A model generated the notes under the pieces. That model ran no database searches. It saw only the letters and a program-made list of their open reading frames with translations, and was not told the origin of the DNA. From contig CAMXCT020001664.1 of assembly GCA_947184155.2 (NCBI GenBank), positions 1-64,000 of the forward strand: a stretch of DNA of 64,000 nucleotides, in the 5' to 3' direction. Within the stretch, counting starts at the first letter, position 1. Each line of letters opens with the position of its first letter. Below are positions 21,227-34,600 of this stretch, in pieces. A program made the translations under genes and the position numbers. This stretch comes from Cladocopium goreaui. Lineage: Eukaryota > Sar > Dinophyceae > Suessiales > Symbiodiniaceae.

Positions 21227-24200
21227 GCCTCAGCACATCTCAGCACGATACTTTGGCAGGCAGCCTGTCGCTTTAACGAAGTCATGGTACGCAACCCTCG
21301 AAAAGCCAGATCAATGAGCAGCAAAGACTTGGAAGAGGAGGTTCAATTCATCGCCGACCCTGCAGAAGTGGTGGTCGTTAGTGTGCATGACCCTGTGTGT
21401 AACTCTATGGCAGATAGAAATACGTTCCCATTATCCCCCATATGCACAATGATATCATTAATCAAACCTATCGCATGACATAGCTGAGGTATCTTGGATG
21501 ATGATGACGACGTGACACCACATGACAACACCCAGGAGGTGCCTTTCAGCCAGGTGATGTCTCGCAGCCCGGCGGATCCTGACGACGTGGCTGACACAGA
21601 AGTTGACAAGTCCCCTGCCCCTTCTACTTCACCCTTCACTGGATCCCAAAAGGGTGGTGATCTTTGGGATTGCCCGGGGTTGAGAAGGGCAGTTGTCTAT
21701 GATAGACTGTTGGACCCTGACTTGGACACCATGGTGATTTGCAGTGATGATGATGTTGACATGGCTGATCATGGGTCTGGCCAGCCTGACATTGCTGTTC
21801 TTGAGGACACCCAGCACTTGTCTTGCATGGGCAGAGTAGTAGGATAATGACCAGAAATGGTGTCTTGATTTAACAGTGACTCCAATTCACACGTGTTTGT
21901 TCAAAATATATATCTTCGTTTTGGTAGGATGCGGATCAAGATGAAGTTCAACCTGATGTTCCTGGTCCTATTGAAGCTGTTTCCTTGAACGAGTGCCCGT
22001 CCGGCCCGGCTCCCTCGAATCCCCACAAGTCGCTGCCTCATGAGGAAGGTCTGGATGAGGACAATGTCTCCACAGCGCCTTGGCCACATTTTTTTGCAGA
22101 AATATCACAGTCATGTGGGGCATATGTGTAATACCAGCTGTTTGTGGGTGACCATGTGTGATCATGTGTGCTGATTATATGACTTATTTTAAACATGGCG
22201 CATGTGCACAACACAAGGCCTACAAGTATCCTTGCCCTGGAGCACCTGCATCTATCGCAGGGATCACCGGTGAACTTGGTGACATGGAACCGCCAGTCTT
22301 CAGTGACCAATCAAAACCAAAGGGTCGAAAGCGTACCAAGAAGGATGGGCTTGATAGCCATTGGGATGAGACCTGGGTATCTGATTGGGACTGGTACTCG
22401 TGGCACTCTTGGGATGATTGGGAGGCACCCACCAAGAAACCCAAAAAGAATCCCAAGCAACGGATGGGAGGGTATGTTGAGTCAGGGGCCAGTGAGTCCA
22501 CCAAGCCTGATCCCACCACCAAGAAGAGCCCCAGCAGCACAAGCAAGCCAGCTTCCAAGAAGGTTGCGAAAACCAAGGGCAAGGGCAAGGCGGGCTTGGA
22601 GGAGAACACAGGGGAGGGTGAACGCCCCCTTTTTGACCCAGTGAATTTTGCTTTTGATGACGAGAAATCCAAAGATGAACTTTTGGCCAAAGGATATCAG
22701 AAGCCACCAGCATGGGTTGAGCCTGGGAATGTCTATTCCAACCAGTACCGACGCTCAAAGGCAATGCAGGAGAACCCCAACATGGAACAGGTCCGAGAAG
22801 CAGCCAAGGCTGCAACCAAGGTATTCCGTGAGCATGGCCTTGTTCATCCAGAACTCATGGGTTCTTTCGCATTGGAGAAGCGGGCCAAGAAGGAGAAGGG
22901 ACATGGTAAGGTCAAGGAATGAAAGCTCTCTAGTCTCTAGCTGTGTTTTTTTTGGGAGTTGTTGCCACGCTTCGCAAGTGGCTAATTTACAATATGAAAT
23001 GCCGTGCCTACAAAATGTGTGGGAGAGGCAATGAGCTCTTTAGCCATGGGAGATGTGCCATAGAAACAAGGGTGGGTCTGTTTCCAATTTCCTTTTTTCA
23101 ATCTGATTGCTTCCATGCCATGTACTATATGACCATTCCTTTATACAAAAATCATTTGCTATCTGCGATGGTCTCGCCCTTGTCCGGCAGTCTTTTGAAA
23201 GGGGGAACATCACGCACAGTATCCGTGCAGAAAGCTTGCGAGAAAAATGGCTTTAGGTTGGGGTTTCCACTCAAGAGTTTTAGTGCCATACGATGGGCAA
23301 CATGGTTGATCACACACTGTGAGTCTGAACTCGCCATCCCTGAGATCCCTACTGCTGCAGCATTTTGCTACAACTGGAGCGGGTAGGCTTCTTCCGTTCA
23401 CACCTGACCATGCCAAAGGGCCGAAAAGGGGGAAAGCAAAGGACCACGAAGAAGGGTGAGCCCCTAGGCTGATCCAGATTACAGCAATATGTTTTTTTTA
23501 CATGCGATCACCCCAGTCTTGATACATAAAAATTGGCTTCCAGATTGCGGCATTTTGTAACAAGAAAACTCCAATGCACTGGGTCCATTTTTGGGAAAGG
23601 GAATCATACACACACACATATATAATATAATATATTGTATATAGACCCACACACATACACACACATATACTTATATAAACATATACATATATATATATAC
23701 ATTATGATCTATCCTCGAGAGAGAGAGAGAGAGACAGGGAGGCTACTCGCCAACAAAGTTGTTAAACCTAGCTATATTGGGGATAGCCCATTGGGAGCAT
23801 CCGGTGCCAAGGCAAGATGGTGAGGTTCCTGCCGACCCAACAAACCCTCCTTGCCAACTTCCATATCGACTTCTGCTAATCATGCAGCAGCTTCTTTCAG
23901 CCCCTAAGCTTAAGTGGGTTGTTGGGGTGCTACTGCAAAACAATAATATACAATTAATTCCAATTATATAGGACAAGCTAATTTCTCAATGTTGGTCTTT
24001 CATAACCATCATGGGAGTTTATTGAAACCAACCTTACGTGATTCTAGGCTTAAACAGCCATTTTGGCACCATTTCTGCCCAGGTGTTTCCGGACACGAGG
24101 AAGAGAGTGTACTCCGTGGTGGACTTGTTTTGTGGACACAGGGCCATCAGTAAGGCCTTCGAGAACCGTGGGCTGAAATCAATGGCCCATGATGTGTGCA

Positions 24201-25941
24201 TCAATGTCCTTGACGTGCCCATGGTTGCAATATGGGGTATAGTTGATATCACTTTAAAAAGCTTTCCAAATAGCTACAATAGACTATTCAATAGACCCGT
24301 TCATGGCACACATTGTGTGCTATACCTCTTTACAAACCCTATTTGTACTTATTCTGTATGGGGCTGACTCAATCGCGGGAGAAATCAATATTCTGACTAG
24401 TTTCAACTCCTGCTGCTCCCGCCCAGGACATTACCTCGGCCGTGGGATTCTGCAGGGCCCTGGTCTCCGTCATGAAGCTCAAACCTGGCGGCGTAGTATG
24501 TGCCGGAGTTGTTTGTTCGAGCTGGATCACCTTGAATCGATACTCAGCTGGTTTTTTTTTGCATGATCAAAGGGGCCTTCCTAGAATCACCAACTCTCGG
24601 GTTTGACATCGAAATCATGCAAGATGCATTTTCCCCGGGTCCTTTCTCTCACTTAAGGAGGAACGAGCGGACGTTCGAAAAAACGGCCGATGGGTCGGAA
24701 GATACTTGGCTGCACGGTCAAGCTTGTTTCTGAAAAGAAAACTGTGCATAAAAGTGGTTTCAATCATCATGAATACTGGACCACACATGCATATATGATA
24801 TATGGATTACTTGGGATGCGCGCCTCAAAGCTGCGAAGCCGTGGCTGAGGTCGCTGGCCTATGTCCGGTTCGCAAATTTGATGGTGAGCCGTGCCACTTT
24901 GCAGCATTGGTGTTCTGCAGCAAAATCTGGAATCATCCCCCAAGCCACCCACATCAAAACACCCAAAAACCACCAAAAAGGACCCCCCCCCCGGGGGGGG
25001 GAGGGGGGGGGTTCCTTTTTAGGCTTTTCAAGTGTTTTTGGAAGAATTTTGGAATATATATGAATATATGTTGAATAGGTCTTCATGGAGGATAAAGTTT
25101 AAAGCTCAAACTGTTTTTAATTGGAGGGAAGGCGACTGAGAAGTTTCATGTGCCCCGGCAACCTGAGGTGGCTTTGTTATTTCTGGTGGCTTCACGTTTG
25201 GGATGCCATTGGTTTATGGAAAATCCCCTTTCGAGCATCGAAACTTGGCACGTTGCTTCCAGGGACTGCGTGGTGCAAATGCCATATTTATGCCATGTAT
25301 TGTATATAAGCTTTATATAGCACTTGTACTGACTGAGATTCACTATCATCGCCGGATGCGATCTTTCCTCCGCCGCAAACATTACCGCATCTCAACTTGG
25401 CTTGGCATGTTTGGGGCGGCATCCCCAAAGCCATTGAAGCCTTTGGTGTTCTGGGAAATTTGTGACGAAATTGAAAAGGACTGCCATTGTTTGACTTTCT
25501 ATGTTTTGAGCTGTTTTGAACAAACAAAACAACTTGTAAAACAGTTGCCATGCAGGAAGCTAGTCCGATCCAAGTTTGAGAAGAAGGATGTGCTGATCGA
25601 TCGTTACCAAGATTCCAAAGGGCGCTGGCGTTTTAAAGGCAATAGTGCCCTTAAAGGTTCCCAAACCTATCCGGCTCCCTTTGGCCGTGAGGCGTTTCAT
25701 GGGGCTGTAGGATCCATGAAAATGTGTTTTTTCCAATCACGATGGCCATCTTCCATCTTCCAGCCTTGTGCAGGTGCAACGGCAATGGGCTCTCTACGCA
25801 GCCTGCCCAGAGACCGAGTTGGGCGTCGATCGCGCCGACCAATGGGACGACGCAGAGAGACATGGCAGCCATATGGGTATATTCCAATCCCCAGCCCCAA
25901 GAAAATGTGATTTCCATATGTGGGGGTTCAAAACCAAGTAG
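21227..25941 (+). CDS. Gene F: disordered acidic/basic N-terminal half plus C5-methyltransferase-like C-terminal half
   Basis: Exons: about 21227-21376; 21490-21840 (acidic, DDDDDVTPHDNTQ); 21927-22126; 22261-22905 (Trp/Asp patch WDETWVSDWDWYSWHSWDDW, then Lys-rich); 23387-23455 (MPKGRKGGKQRTTKK); 24083-24214; 24427-24550; 24658-24716; about 24839-24883; 25168-25251; 25338-25445; about 25560-25700; about 25772-25941 (TAG). Phases join cleanly at several introns (HG|FFRSH; NVLD|DITS; SAG|GTSG; ANLM|VALL; TWH|IHYH). The C-terminal half has VVDLFCGHRAISKAF (SAM-site-like motif I), GGVVCAGVVCSSWITLNR, a KKRPMGR motif, CHWFMENP and WLGMFGAASPKPLK. It recalls a large dinoflagellate family (from memory). 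The 21-23 kb exons could belong to a separate gene. Confidence 0.65.
23590..23740. repeat. CA/TA and GA microsatellites within a gene F intron
   Basis: (CA)n and (TA)n patches, then a GAGAGAGAGAGAGAGAGA run at about 23716-23735. Confidence 0.9.
24083..24550 (+). CDS. Methyltransferase-like core exons of gene F
   Basis: The exon at 24083-24214 carries DLFCGHRAISKAFENRG, like the SAM-binding motif I (DLFxGxGG) of C5 cytosine methyltransferases, but with H-R in place of the second Gly region. The exon at 24427-24550 carries LKPGGVVCAGVVCSSWITLN. In true C5 enzymes the catalytic loop is P-C-Q; here the cysteine sits in V-C-S-S-W. The fold may be kept while the classical base-flip chemistry is altered or lost. 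Both exons have AG acceptors; their donors are GTGCCC and GTTTTT. Confidence 0.65.
24972..25024. repeat. Poly-C/poly-G hairpin
   Basis: A run of about ten C (from 24985) is followed by G runs separated by a single A, flanked by AAAAAGGA and TTCCTTTTT. The whole is an inverted repeat, and the G runs could also form a quadruplex. It lies inside a gene F intron. Confidence 0.85.
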
Positions 25942-26668
25942 AGTTTCCATATATAGATAACCAAAATGGGTTTTGAACACTGCTCACTGTTGAAGGGTGT
26001 CGTACTGTAAGTGCCCTTGGCGGCCTATCATTTTGAGATATTTGAAAACAAAATGACAGTTCAAATACCTTTGGGGCACCAAACGCTCAACAATGAACTG
26101 AAATTCAAGTTATACTTGTTGTCGAATGCTGGGTGCCACAAGGACTAAATAACTTGAGGGTGTCACAAGGGTCTTTGGGGCACCTACCATTGCATTACAA
26201 AGGGACACCATAAATATACATGATATAAGGATTGTTGTCTGAAACGGCCTCATGGCTGCGGGTACCCTTTAATTTTTGGTTTTTACGTAAACCAAAAAAG
26301 GGCAAAACGGTGCTTATCTATATTGTAAGCCCCCAAATATTTCACCATATATATATATGGGTATTGAACCATACAGGGGTAGTGAACCACACAGAGGCAT
26401 TGAATTTAATTGAAACGGGCCAATGTTTGTTTTACTTCTTGCAAATGTGTTATAACATCACATTTGGTGGAAACTTCATAACCCAAACTTCAGCGCCACG
26501 CAGGGTGGATAATGAGAATGTTCCCCCAAAAGGATACGGGAATGTTCCCCCAAAAGGGTATCTATATTGCTTGGATGGGCAAATGCCTATATATTTACTA
26601 TATATATATATATATATTATAATGATATATGTGTATATGCATATATATATATGTACACAGATAGATAG

Positions 26669-26878
26669 AAAACTTTCCGGCCGGACATTTTCCGAAGGAA
26701 CTACCATTTTGGGCCAAAATCCTAAATTCCCGGCAGGAAAATTTCCGAATATTGTCCGTATCCAGATTCATCCAGCAGCGGCCGCTTGTGTGGCTGCACG
26801 CTGGACTAGAAACATGGGAGTTTTTCTGAACTATCGGAAACTTTCCGGCCGGACAATTTCCGAAGGAACTACCATTTA
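26669..26878. repeat. Two about 40-bp direct repeats, CTTTCCGGCCGGACA...GAACTACCATTT
   Basis: The copies at about 26671-26708 and 26839-26876 differ mainly at ATTTTCC/AATTTCC. About 130 bp lies between them. This could be a pair of short element ends; nothing else is identifiable. Confidence 0.85.
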
Positions 26879-27385
26879 TGTGTACAAATAAATACATATA
26901 TTATGTATATACACATGCCTAATATTAAATAAATCAACAAATAAATAAATATATATATATAAGCATATATATATATATATTTATTATCCCTACATATTTT
27001 AAATGTATGTGTGTGTGTGTGTTTCGACAGATTTGTTTCTTTTCCATGTGACCAGAGATGAAGGTAGAACTAGTTTTAGACATAGATGACATAGAAACAG
27101 TGTATATCGTTTTGCATTGTCATCCGGGCCTGTCTTTCCAAGGCTTGGTAAAATTGAGACCTATGTGAAGGGCCTACTAGCAAAGCGCTAGGGCCAGGGG
27201 TTTGTCGAATATGATGTCATGGGTGTGTGACTTCACACGCCTCGCACTTAGATGGCAATTAGAACATGGATCTCACACCAGCCTCCCAGGGAAAACGTCA
27301 TACTTTGCAGATTCTCAGCCAGCTGCTCACCTGCCAGTGCATGATGCTTTGGGGCCGGGTCAAAGATACATATATTTTTTTGGGG

Positions 27386-27620
27386 GATGCTTATCCGATG
27401 CCTATCCGATGCCTATCCGACGGCTATCCGATGCCTATCCGACGGCTATCCGATGCCTATCTGACGTCTATCCGATGGCCCATCTGACGGCTATCCGACG
27501 GCCACCTAATATTTTTGATACACATTTATTACCTATCCGATGGGTATCCGATGCCTATCTGACGGCTATCCGGGGGTATCTGGTGGCTACCCAATGTCTA
27601 TTGAACCCCTAGCACCACCT
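27386..27620. repeat. CCTATCCGATG / GGCTATCCGAC minisatellite
   Basis: About a dozen 10-11-bp units; inverse-orientation units reappear at 27882-27980 (GCGTCGGATAGGCGTCGGAT). Frames stay open as Leu-Ser-Asp-Ala-Tyr-Pro repeats, which are artefacts. Confidence 0.9.
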
Positions 27621-28695
27621 ATGAAATGGGTATCCAATGGCTGTCTAATGGGATAAGCTTTTTATTGCCGGAAGAGGCAAATAGGTGATCATGCCTCCAA
27701 ATTCCAGGTGGTACCAAGAGTCTACTCCTTTCATTTTGCTTTATCCTTGTACTCCCATGCCCAACCATATAGTACATATGAAATAGTATTTGGTTTCCGG
27801 GCTCTGCCATTTATTTACTTAATTCCTGGTTCAGATCTTCACTTTACAAATTTGGGGTTGCAAATTAGTTCCAGAATACTGCGTCGGATAGGCGTCGGAT
27901 AGGCGTCGGTTGGTATGCAGCTGGGACCTCAAAAGTAAATTGGTTTGAGGGGGCGACCCGTCAGATAGCCGTCGGTTAGGATTTGATGATTCCAGCTTAT
28001 CCCGGGGGTACCCGCCATGCCCAAACTCCAACCCTGGGTCTTTCAGTGACTGGCCAGCGATGGCAGAGCTTATTCCGCAGCCATTTGGCAAAGATTTCTT
28101 TCAAATAGTGGCCGTGTCTATGATCATGGAGCCCTCTAAGGAGAATTGCGGGGTATGTACGCATGAGAAAATCAATGTATGTTACAATGAGCATATGGCT
28201 TTTGAAAAAATCAGTTCCACATAGACCCCACTACTCTCGGGGAGAGGAGACTACGACGCCGCCTACGAAGCGACCATTGTTTCAGTCCCCACCTACAGCT
28301 TCAACTGATTCCCAGGACTGGTTATTTTGGATTGTTATTTTGGGGGTTCGTCAGCTATACGGTTTCTTTAAAATGGACATAATGTTAATTGAACCTGCTA
28401 TGTCACAAGTTTGTGGCATGTCTCATCAGGAGACCTTGCCGTGGGATGAGTCAATGAAAGAACAGGTGGTGGAGGACATTCCCATCCCTTGTCTCACTTC
28501 ACCGCTGTGCCCCAAGCGCCTATGCGTGAGGACATTGCAATCCTTGCAGTGACGCCTCAGCCATTGCCACGAGAATTGCAATCGCAGCAGCCGTTTGGAA
28601 ATATGATTTTCTGTCATGTGCATGTTGTGGCATACCCATCTCATGTAGAAGTGTGTTGCATTATAATGTATAGATTTGTGCACATGATATCCTAG

Positions 28696-31664
28696 GAGTG
28701 GCTTGTCAAGACGGCCATCTTCATCCCATTCCTTGGCTTCAATTGACGTGGCTTCCCCTGCAACAGCTCCACCGGTCCGCCCATCTGCAGCAAAGCATGG
28801 AGTCAAAGAAGAGCAGCCAGACCAAAAGAAAGCAAAAACTGCAGCCCCGCCACCCACTGCCCACAAACCGCAATCTGTAAAGATTGAGAATGCAGCACCC
28901 AAAGCTCCAACGCCAGCGCCCGCTTACCATCCAAGCTCTTGGGCCCCAACACCGCCGCCACCCAAAGCCCATCCCACTTCGCCCGGCTACTCCCCAGGCA
29001 GCATTGTAGCTACCCCACCGCATTGTCCTGCAGGCAGCATTGTAGCCACCCCGCCCCCGAAGGCATCTCAGCCCATTGCTCCCACACCAGTGAAGCATGA
29101 GAATCCAGCTTTGAAACGTGATCGCACCACTGCACATGCCACCGAACCGCACGCAGAAACACCATGCAAAGCTGAGAAGGTACTGCCTTCATGCAAGCCA
29201 GAGGCAACAGCCGCAGCAGCAAAAGCAACAGCCAAAGCCAGCTCAACTCCCCTTGTAGTGGATCTTGACAGTGACGACGGGCATGATACCAAGGAAGCAC
29301 CTGCCCCTGCACCTGAGCATTCGGCACCCCAGGACATGCAACAGCCAACCAACATTCCCTCAGCAAAGGCAACTCCAAAGCAGGCTCCACCCCCTCCAAA
29401 AGCAGTGACTGCCACTGCACCACCAGCCCCATCAGCCCCATCCACAAGCACACCCCCTGAGACAGTGCCAAAGAAAGCCCCTACAGGAGGAGCAAGCAAA
29501 TCTACTGAACGAAAGGCTGTCCCACCCAAAGCACCAAGTGCAAGCGCAGCAACGCCAAGCAAGATGGATATGCCTGAAATCGCGGTTGCTTCAAACGCCC
29601 CTTGGTTTTTATGTATATGACAGTCGCAATGTTGTGTTTCATTGAAAGTGAAATCAAAGAACCTTTAAGCAGCCCCCCTTAGGCTACCCCTCTGCAGTTT
29701 GACGGCTACAATCAGCGACAAGCTCTCTACGCGCAGTTCAAAAGGCTCCATATGCTTAAGTTGTACATAGTTTTGCAACTACAACTCGGCAGCACTCTTA
29801 AATAGGTACAAAGTATGTGTTCTATGTTATAAGGCATACAGGTACACGACGTACACACTCACACACATGTGCATGCCACTCGCACCATGCAGGCAGGTGG
29901 TTGGCCAACATGTTGATGTCAAGCTGCCGCCAGAGTTCAAGAAAGCTTGGGAGGATGCTTGCAAGACCAAGAGCCGGTGTGCAAAAAACTTGCTATTCAA
30001 CAAATGGTTGGAGTCAGGAGGTGATTGGGGATTGCTTCTTAACTCAATATTTCCTTTGATTGCGCTTTTGAAGCCAGGAAACGCTATCTCATGGTCCATT
30101 TAAAAACAATTTTTCCAAGAATTGCTTTAAGGCTGACAGTCAGCGTTTCCAAGAGCCGCACTGACCGGGACATTGGCCGCTCCCAGTATGGTACTAGCCT
30201 CATCACGGCGTTCCAGGGTAGGCAGCAACAAAGTCATTTTTTTCACATGGGAGCCCATTCAATTTCTTTCTTATTGAGGTTGGCGAACGAAGGACCAGAT
30301 TATGCAGTTGTACAACCAGAATTTGCATCTTGTGGACAACTTGCTGCGGGCCAAGGGTTCGCAAGGATTGGTGCGGGATCACCCTGACCTTCCCGGGGAT
30401 GAATCTATGAGATTGTACTATGTAACTTTGCTGGGTTTTATCATGGTCATGCCCATGCTACCAATAGTCCCACGACATCCTTCCTCTCTCTCTTGTTCGA
30501 TGTGAGGTTCTCCTGGATATGTCCAACAGCAACGAGGTTGAAGTCGCAGATTCTATGCAGTATAGCCTCACCATGGAAGTTAATCCTTCGTCTGAGGCCG
30601 GGGTTTTTCATATATTTCCCATTATATACCCAGGACATGTCAAATTTCAGTCCAGGGTTCCTATATTACCTTTAAAAAAATATTTTGCTCCAGCTATTCT
30701 TTTAGCATGATGCCTTCCACCAAGAGAAAACCAAACACATATTTACCCATATCTATTTTATCATCTATATACCTATATACCCATCTGTCTATCTATCTGT
30801 GTATGCCTACCTGTCTAATCAACCTATCAACCGATCAATCAATATGCCAATTGTTTTACCTATCTCTTCGTATATCTATCTATATTTTTTCTATACCTAT
30901 ATCTATATCTAGACCTTGATCTGTATCTTTACCTGCCTATATCTGTTATTAATACGTTCTTTTTTTCTATATCTTCTGTATCTATATGGGGATGTCTCAA
31001 AATGAGGTCATAATGAGGTGTCCGTTTTTTCCCTTAAACTAGCCATTTTGGAACCAAAAACGGACACCTCATTTTGAGACATATCCATATATTTATGTCT
31101 GTATCTATATTGCTATAGCTATCTACATCAATCTATATCCTATCTTTCATTTGGGACCAGTACAATCCCTTGTCGCCAGCACTGCCCCCGCAAGGCTGCC
31201 CGTGAGCTGGTTGCCCCATCCAACTTGGAGGCCCTACAAGCCATCCCAGGGCCAAAAGCTTTGGCGGCACCCTTGCCAAGCCAGCCTGAGCCAGCCACAC
31301 CGGAAGCGGGTCATGGCCGTGGGCGTGGCAAGGGGCGCGGAAAGGGCAAGGGAGACACCGGAAGAGGTGATGGCAACAAACGCAAGAAGGAACCAGTTGA
31401 GAAGTTACTTGAACTGATTAAACAACACCCTCCACCATACAAAACAGGAATCCTGAATCCTTATCAAACCTAGGGGTTGTTCCACATCACTTGAGGCCAG
31501 AAGATGCGCATGAAGCGACAAAGTGGATCTTGCCAAAGATCACGACTAGCTTGACAGAATCCAAGGTGTACCCCGTGAAATTGGCCCACTTGAAGCACCA
31601 AGACAAGTTGCGATTCTAGGTTGCAAGGCATATACACAGGTTTCCTATTTCCCACCATATGTTT

Positions 31665-31695
<31 letters not shown>

Positions 31696-34600
31696 CCCAT
31701 CAACCTGAAGATTCCACTTGCCATCTCAGGAGAAACGATGGTACATCATGCGAGCGAGTTGGAAGCTTCCTACTTTCAGATCTTTCACCTGACCAAGCAG
31801 GCTCTTTTGGGGGCTTTGGGGTTTCCAAATTGTAGGCATGTCAACCTCTTTGGTTTTCCTATTCAGGCTCACCGCCCACATCTTTGGCTCCCCGGCTAGG
31901 ACCGTGACGATGTCAACTTTGAAGCCTGTGAAGGGGCTGTGAAGTTGGCGGAGCAAAGGATGAAGATGTACTTGGAAGATTCCGCTGTTGCCAAAGAGCT
32001 GACCAAGACAAAAAAAAAAACAAGAAGGCACCATTATAGTATACATACTTTTATTTGTGCGATTTACACCCATGCTTTCCAAGTCTGATCACATTTACAG
32101 GGAAGGGGTATTATACTGGAATGCCTTCGCTGGCAGGCGGCTGCGGAGGAAGAGGAGTGCTGATGATGTGTCACTTCATTCAACAATAGGTTGAATACGT
32201 TTGCCACTTACCGTGTGCGTATGCGCATATGGTACAATCTTGCCATAGGGGAGAGGCCACTACCTGGGCTAACTTTTACTTTTATAATATGAAAAAAGTG
32301 GACAGCTTGGTTGGTTTCATTTTGTTGGCCCTTGGTCTCAAAGGTTCAAACACGCATATCTGTGCGTGCTATTCACTAACACGGTGAGTTCAAAGTGTGG
32401 CCAAGTCGGGGATGGCCAGGCAATGAGATGCAGTGAAAAAGAAACAAATGCCCTGCATCCCTCTGACGATTGTGTTTTTGTTCCCAAAAAACACTTTGGT
32501 TCCAAAACAGCACTGTTGTCAGATATTGGGGCTGCACGTGCACGGGCTTCGGGACCTATCCGCGCTTCCACTCGGAACGCTCGACAGGCATAGGGTTACA
32601 AGTCCAAAAGGCACTCATTATGACATGTTACATCAGTTACATCCCACCACTTCAACTTGATTTGAAGCTGGATCCTGGATGTATCCCTAGTTACGTGGAT
32701 GGGAGAAATCCTGCACCAGCTGGTAGATGGTTTATTCTATCATAATCCCATTATTTATACTCACTCATAGTTACCAAGAGTTAGCAACTGGTGCAAGATT
32801 TCTTCCATCCACAGTATGTTGGACATATGTGTGGTTCATTCAAGAGTTCCAAGGGGAAATGGGAAAGTAAGTTAAATCTATATATATATCAACCCTTTGG
32901 CAGGCCCGTCCATATGAAGATCGATCTTCAGCACGCACGGCTCCACCTTCAAGCAGCAGACCCCAGCCTTCTGATCCGGTTGAAGATGCTGAGGGAGCTG
33001 ATCTTTCCAACCTTTTGCTGGAAGACTTCACCTCAGGGAAGTGTGCGGCAATCAAAGCACCTCGCTCATGGTGGGGCCATGTGTAATATGGATGGAGGTT
33101 TCCTATTCTATAGAATGGACGTACCCCAAATCATCTTGAATTTTAACCAATACCCATGGTTTTGGGGATCCACCATTTTTATTTATACTATTTTTGCGGG
33201 TGATTCCCCATACAAATTGTGGAAACCATTGCGCAGGTTTCATCTTCAAATATACAGTTATAGCCCCTTACCAGTTATAAGTACTTGTACCCCCATTTAT
33301 AGAATGCATAATCCCATTTATAACCAGTTGTACCTGATAAAAATTGTATGAATCTCTGTTACTCCATGGGGCTAGCCGGTTGACATCAATGAGGTTAGAC
33401 AATTGGCCGAAGCTGCACTTCGACTTTGCAAGCAGCATGGGGGTGAGGTGCCCCACACCCATGTTGTTTACAGGTTGGCTGGTATAGCAACATGGGGAAA
33501 GTTCCCTGCAAATGCGGAACGGGACTTGCATGTGGTGCTCAAACACAAATCCGTTCAAGTTCAAATTGACCATGTCTCTGTGAGAATGTGGAGCCCAAAG
33601 GAACGGTCACTTGTTCAAGGCCAAGTTGCAGTCATCATGCCAGACAGGCTTGCAGCTGCCATATGGGAACTTGGTCCGGAGATTTTCCGGTGGTTCTTTA
33701 TGGGGGACATGAGCCCTGCTGATGTGAAATCATTTTGGGACCATACTGCTGAAACTTCTGCTTGGTTTCGTGAGCATCCTTTGGCTACGTTTCCCAACCG
33801 TGAGAAACTGATCCCTTTTGCCTTCTATGGCGACGAAGTGAATGTTTACACGAATGCTGAGATGGGTTCGCTGGAAGTGCTGTGCTGGAGTTCGGATTTA
33901 TCATTCAAACATCCGCCCATGGCACGTTACCTCTTGCTTTGTGTCTATTCATCGCACACTGCCAGTGACTACACCTACACAGATTTGATGACTGCAATCA
34001 TTGCGCGAGTCAAAGATATGGTGGACCCAAACAAAACTTTTCCATGGAGCAAGCAGTTCCAGTTCATGTTCAGTAGTTGCCAAGGTGATCTGAAATGGCT
34101 GAATGAGAAACACGGAATGCACATATATACCAGGAACTATTTTTGTTCCTGGTGCAAGTGCTGCAAAAAACACCAGGATGTCAGGTATACACTTGGTGAT
34201 ATGCGGGAAACTGCCCTTCATCGGCAAACTCGGGTCAGCCATGCTGACTTTTTGAGAGACACGCCGCCAGATGCCAGTGACTTAGTTGGCATATTCTATT
34301 TTGAATGTTGGGGAAGTACCAAGCAGTATATATAGATTTTGTATAAGCGTATCCATAAACAGAATTTATATATGCCCCGTGGGATATTGGCGGGCCCCCC
34401 TAACGGAAATAGAAATTGCCAAGTACATGTTTGGCCTATGCCCTGAGGATCTGTGATTTTTGGTGTGCCTGGGGCCCACTTATCTCGGATGCTACATGAC
34501 GTGGCACACAGCCAACTTCTCGGCACCGGAAAGGTGACCAACGGATACTTGCAAGCACTAGACTATAACTATAGGTGACATAATCTTTCCCTGCGAATCC

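Larger units (their letters stand above)
25942..28695. other. Spacer between genes F and H
   Basis: It contains a pair of 24-bp repeats (GAATGTTCCCCCAAAAGG, 26516-26560), a pair of about 38-bp direct repeats (26672-26708 and 26839-26876), TA/TG microsatellites (about 26590-27020) and the CTATCCGATGC array. No clear exon was found. Confidence 0.5.

Noticed and set aside
24050-24075. AGCCATTTTGGC, resembling part of the dinoflagellate spliced leader
   Set aside because: Only about 12 of 22 bases fit and the 3' part (CTCAAG) is missing. A similar CTAGCCATTTTGG at about 31033 lies in a fold-back, so chance or repeat origin is likelier.
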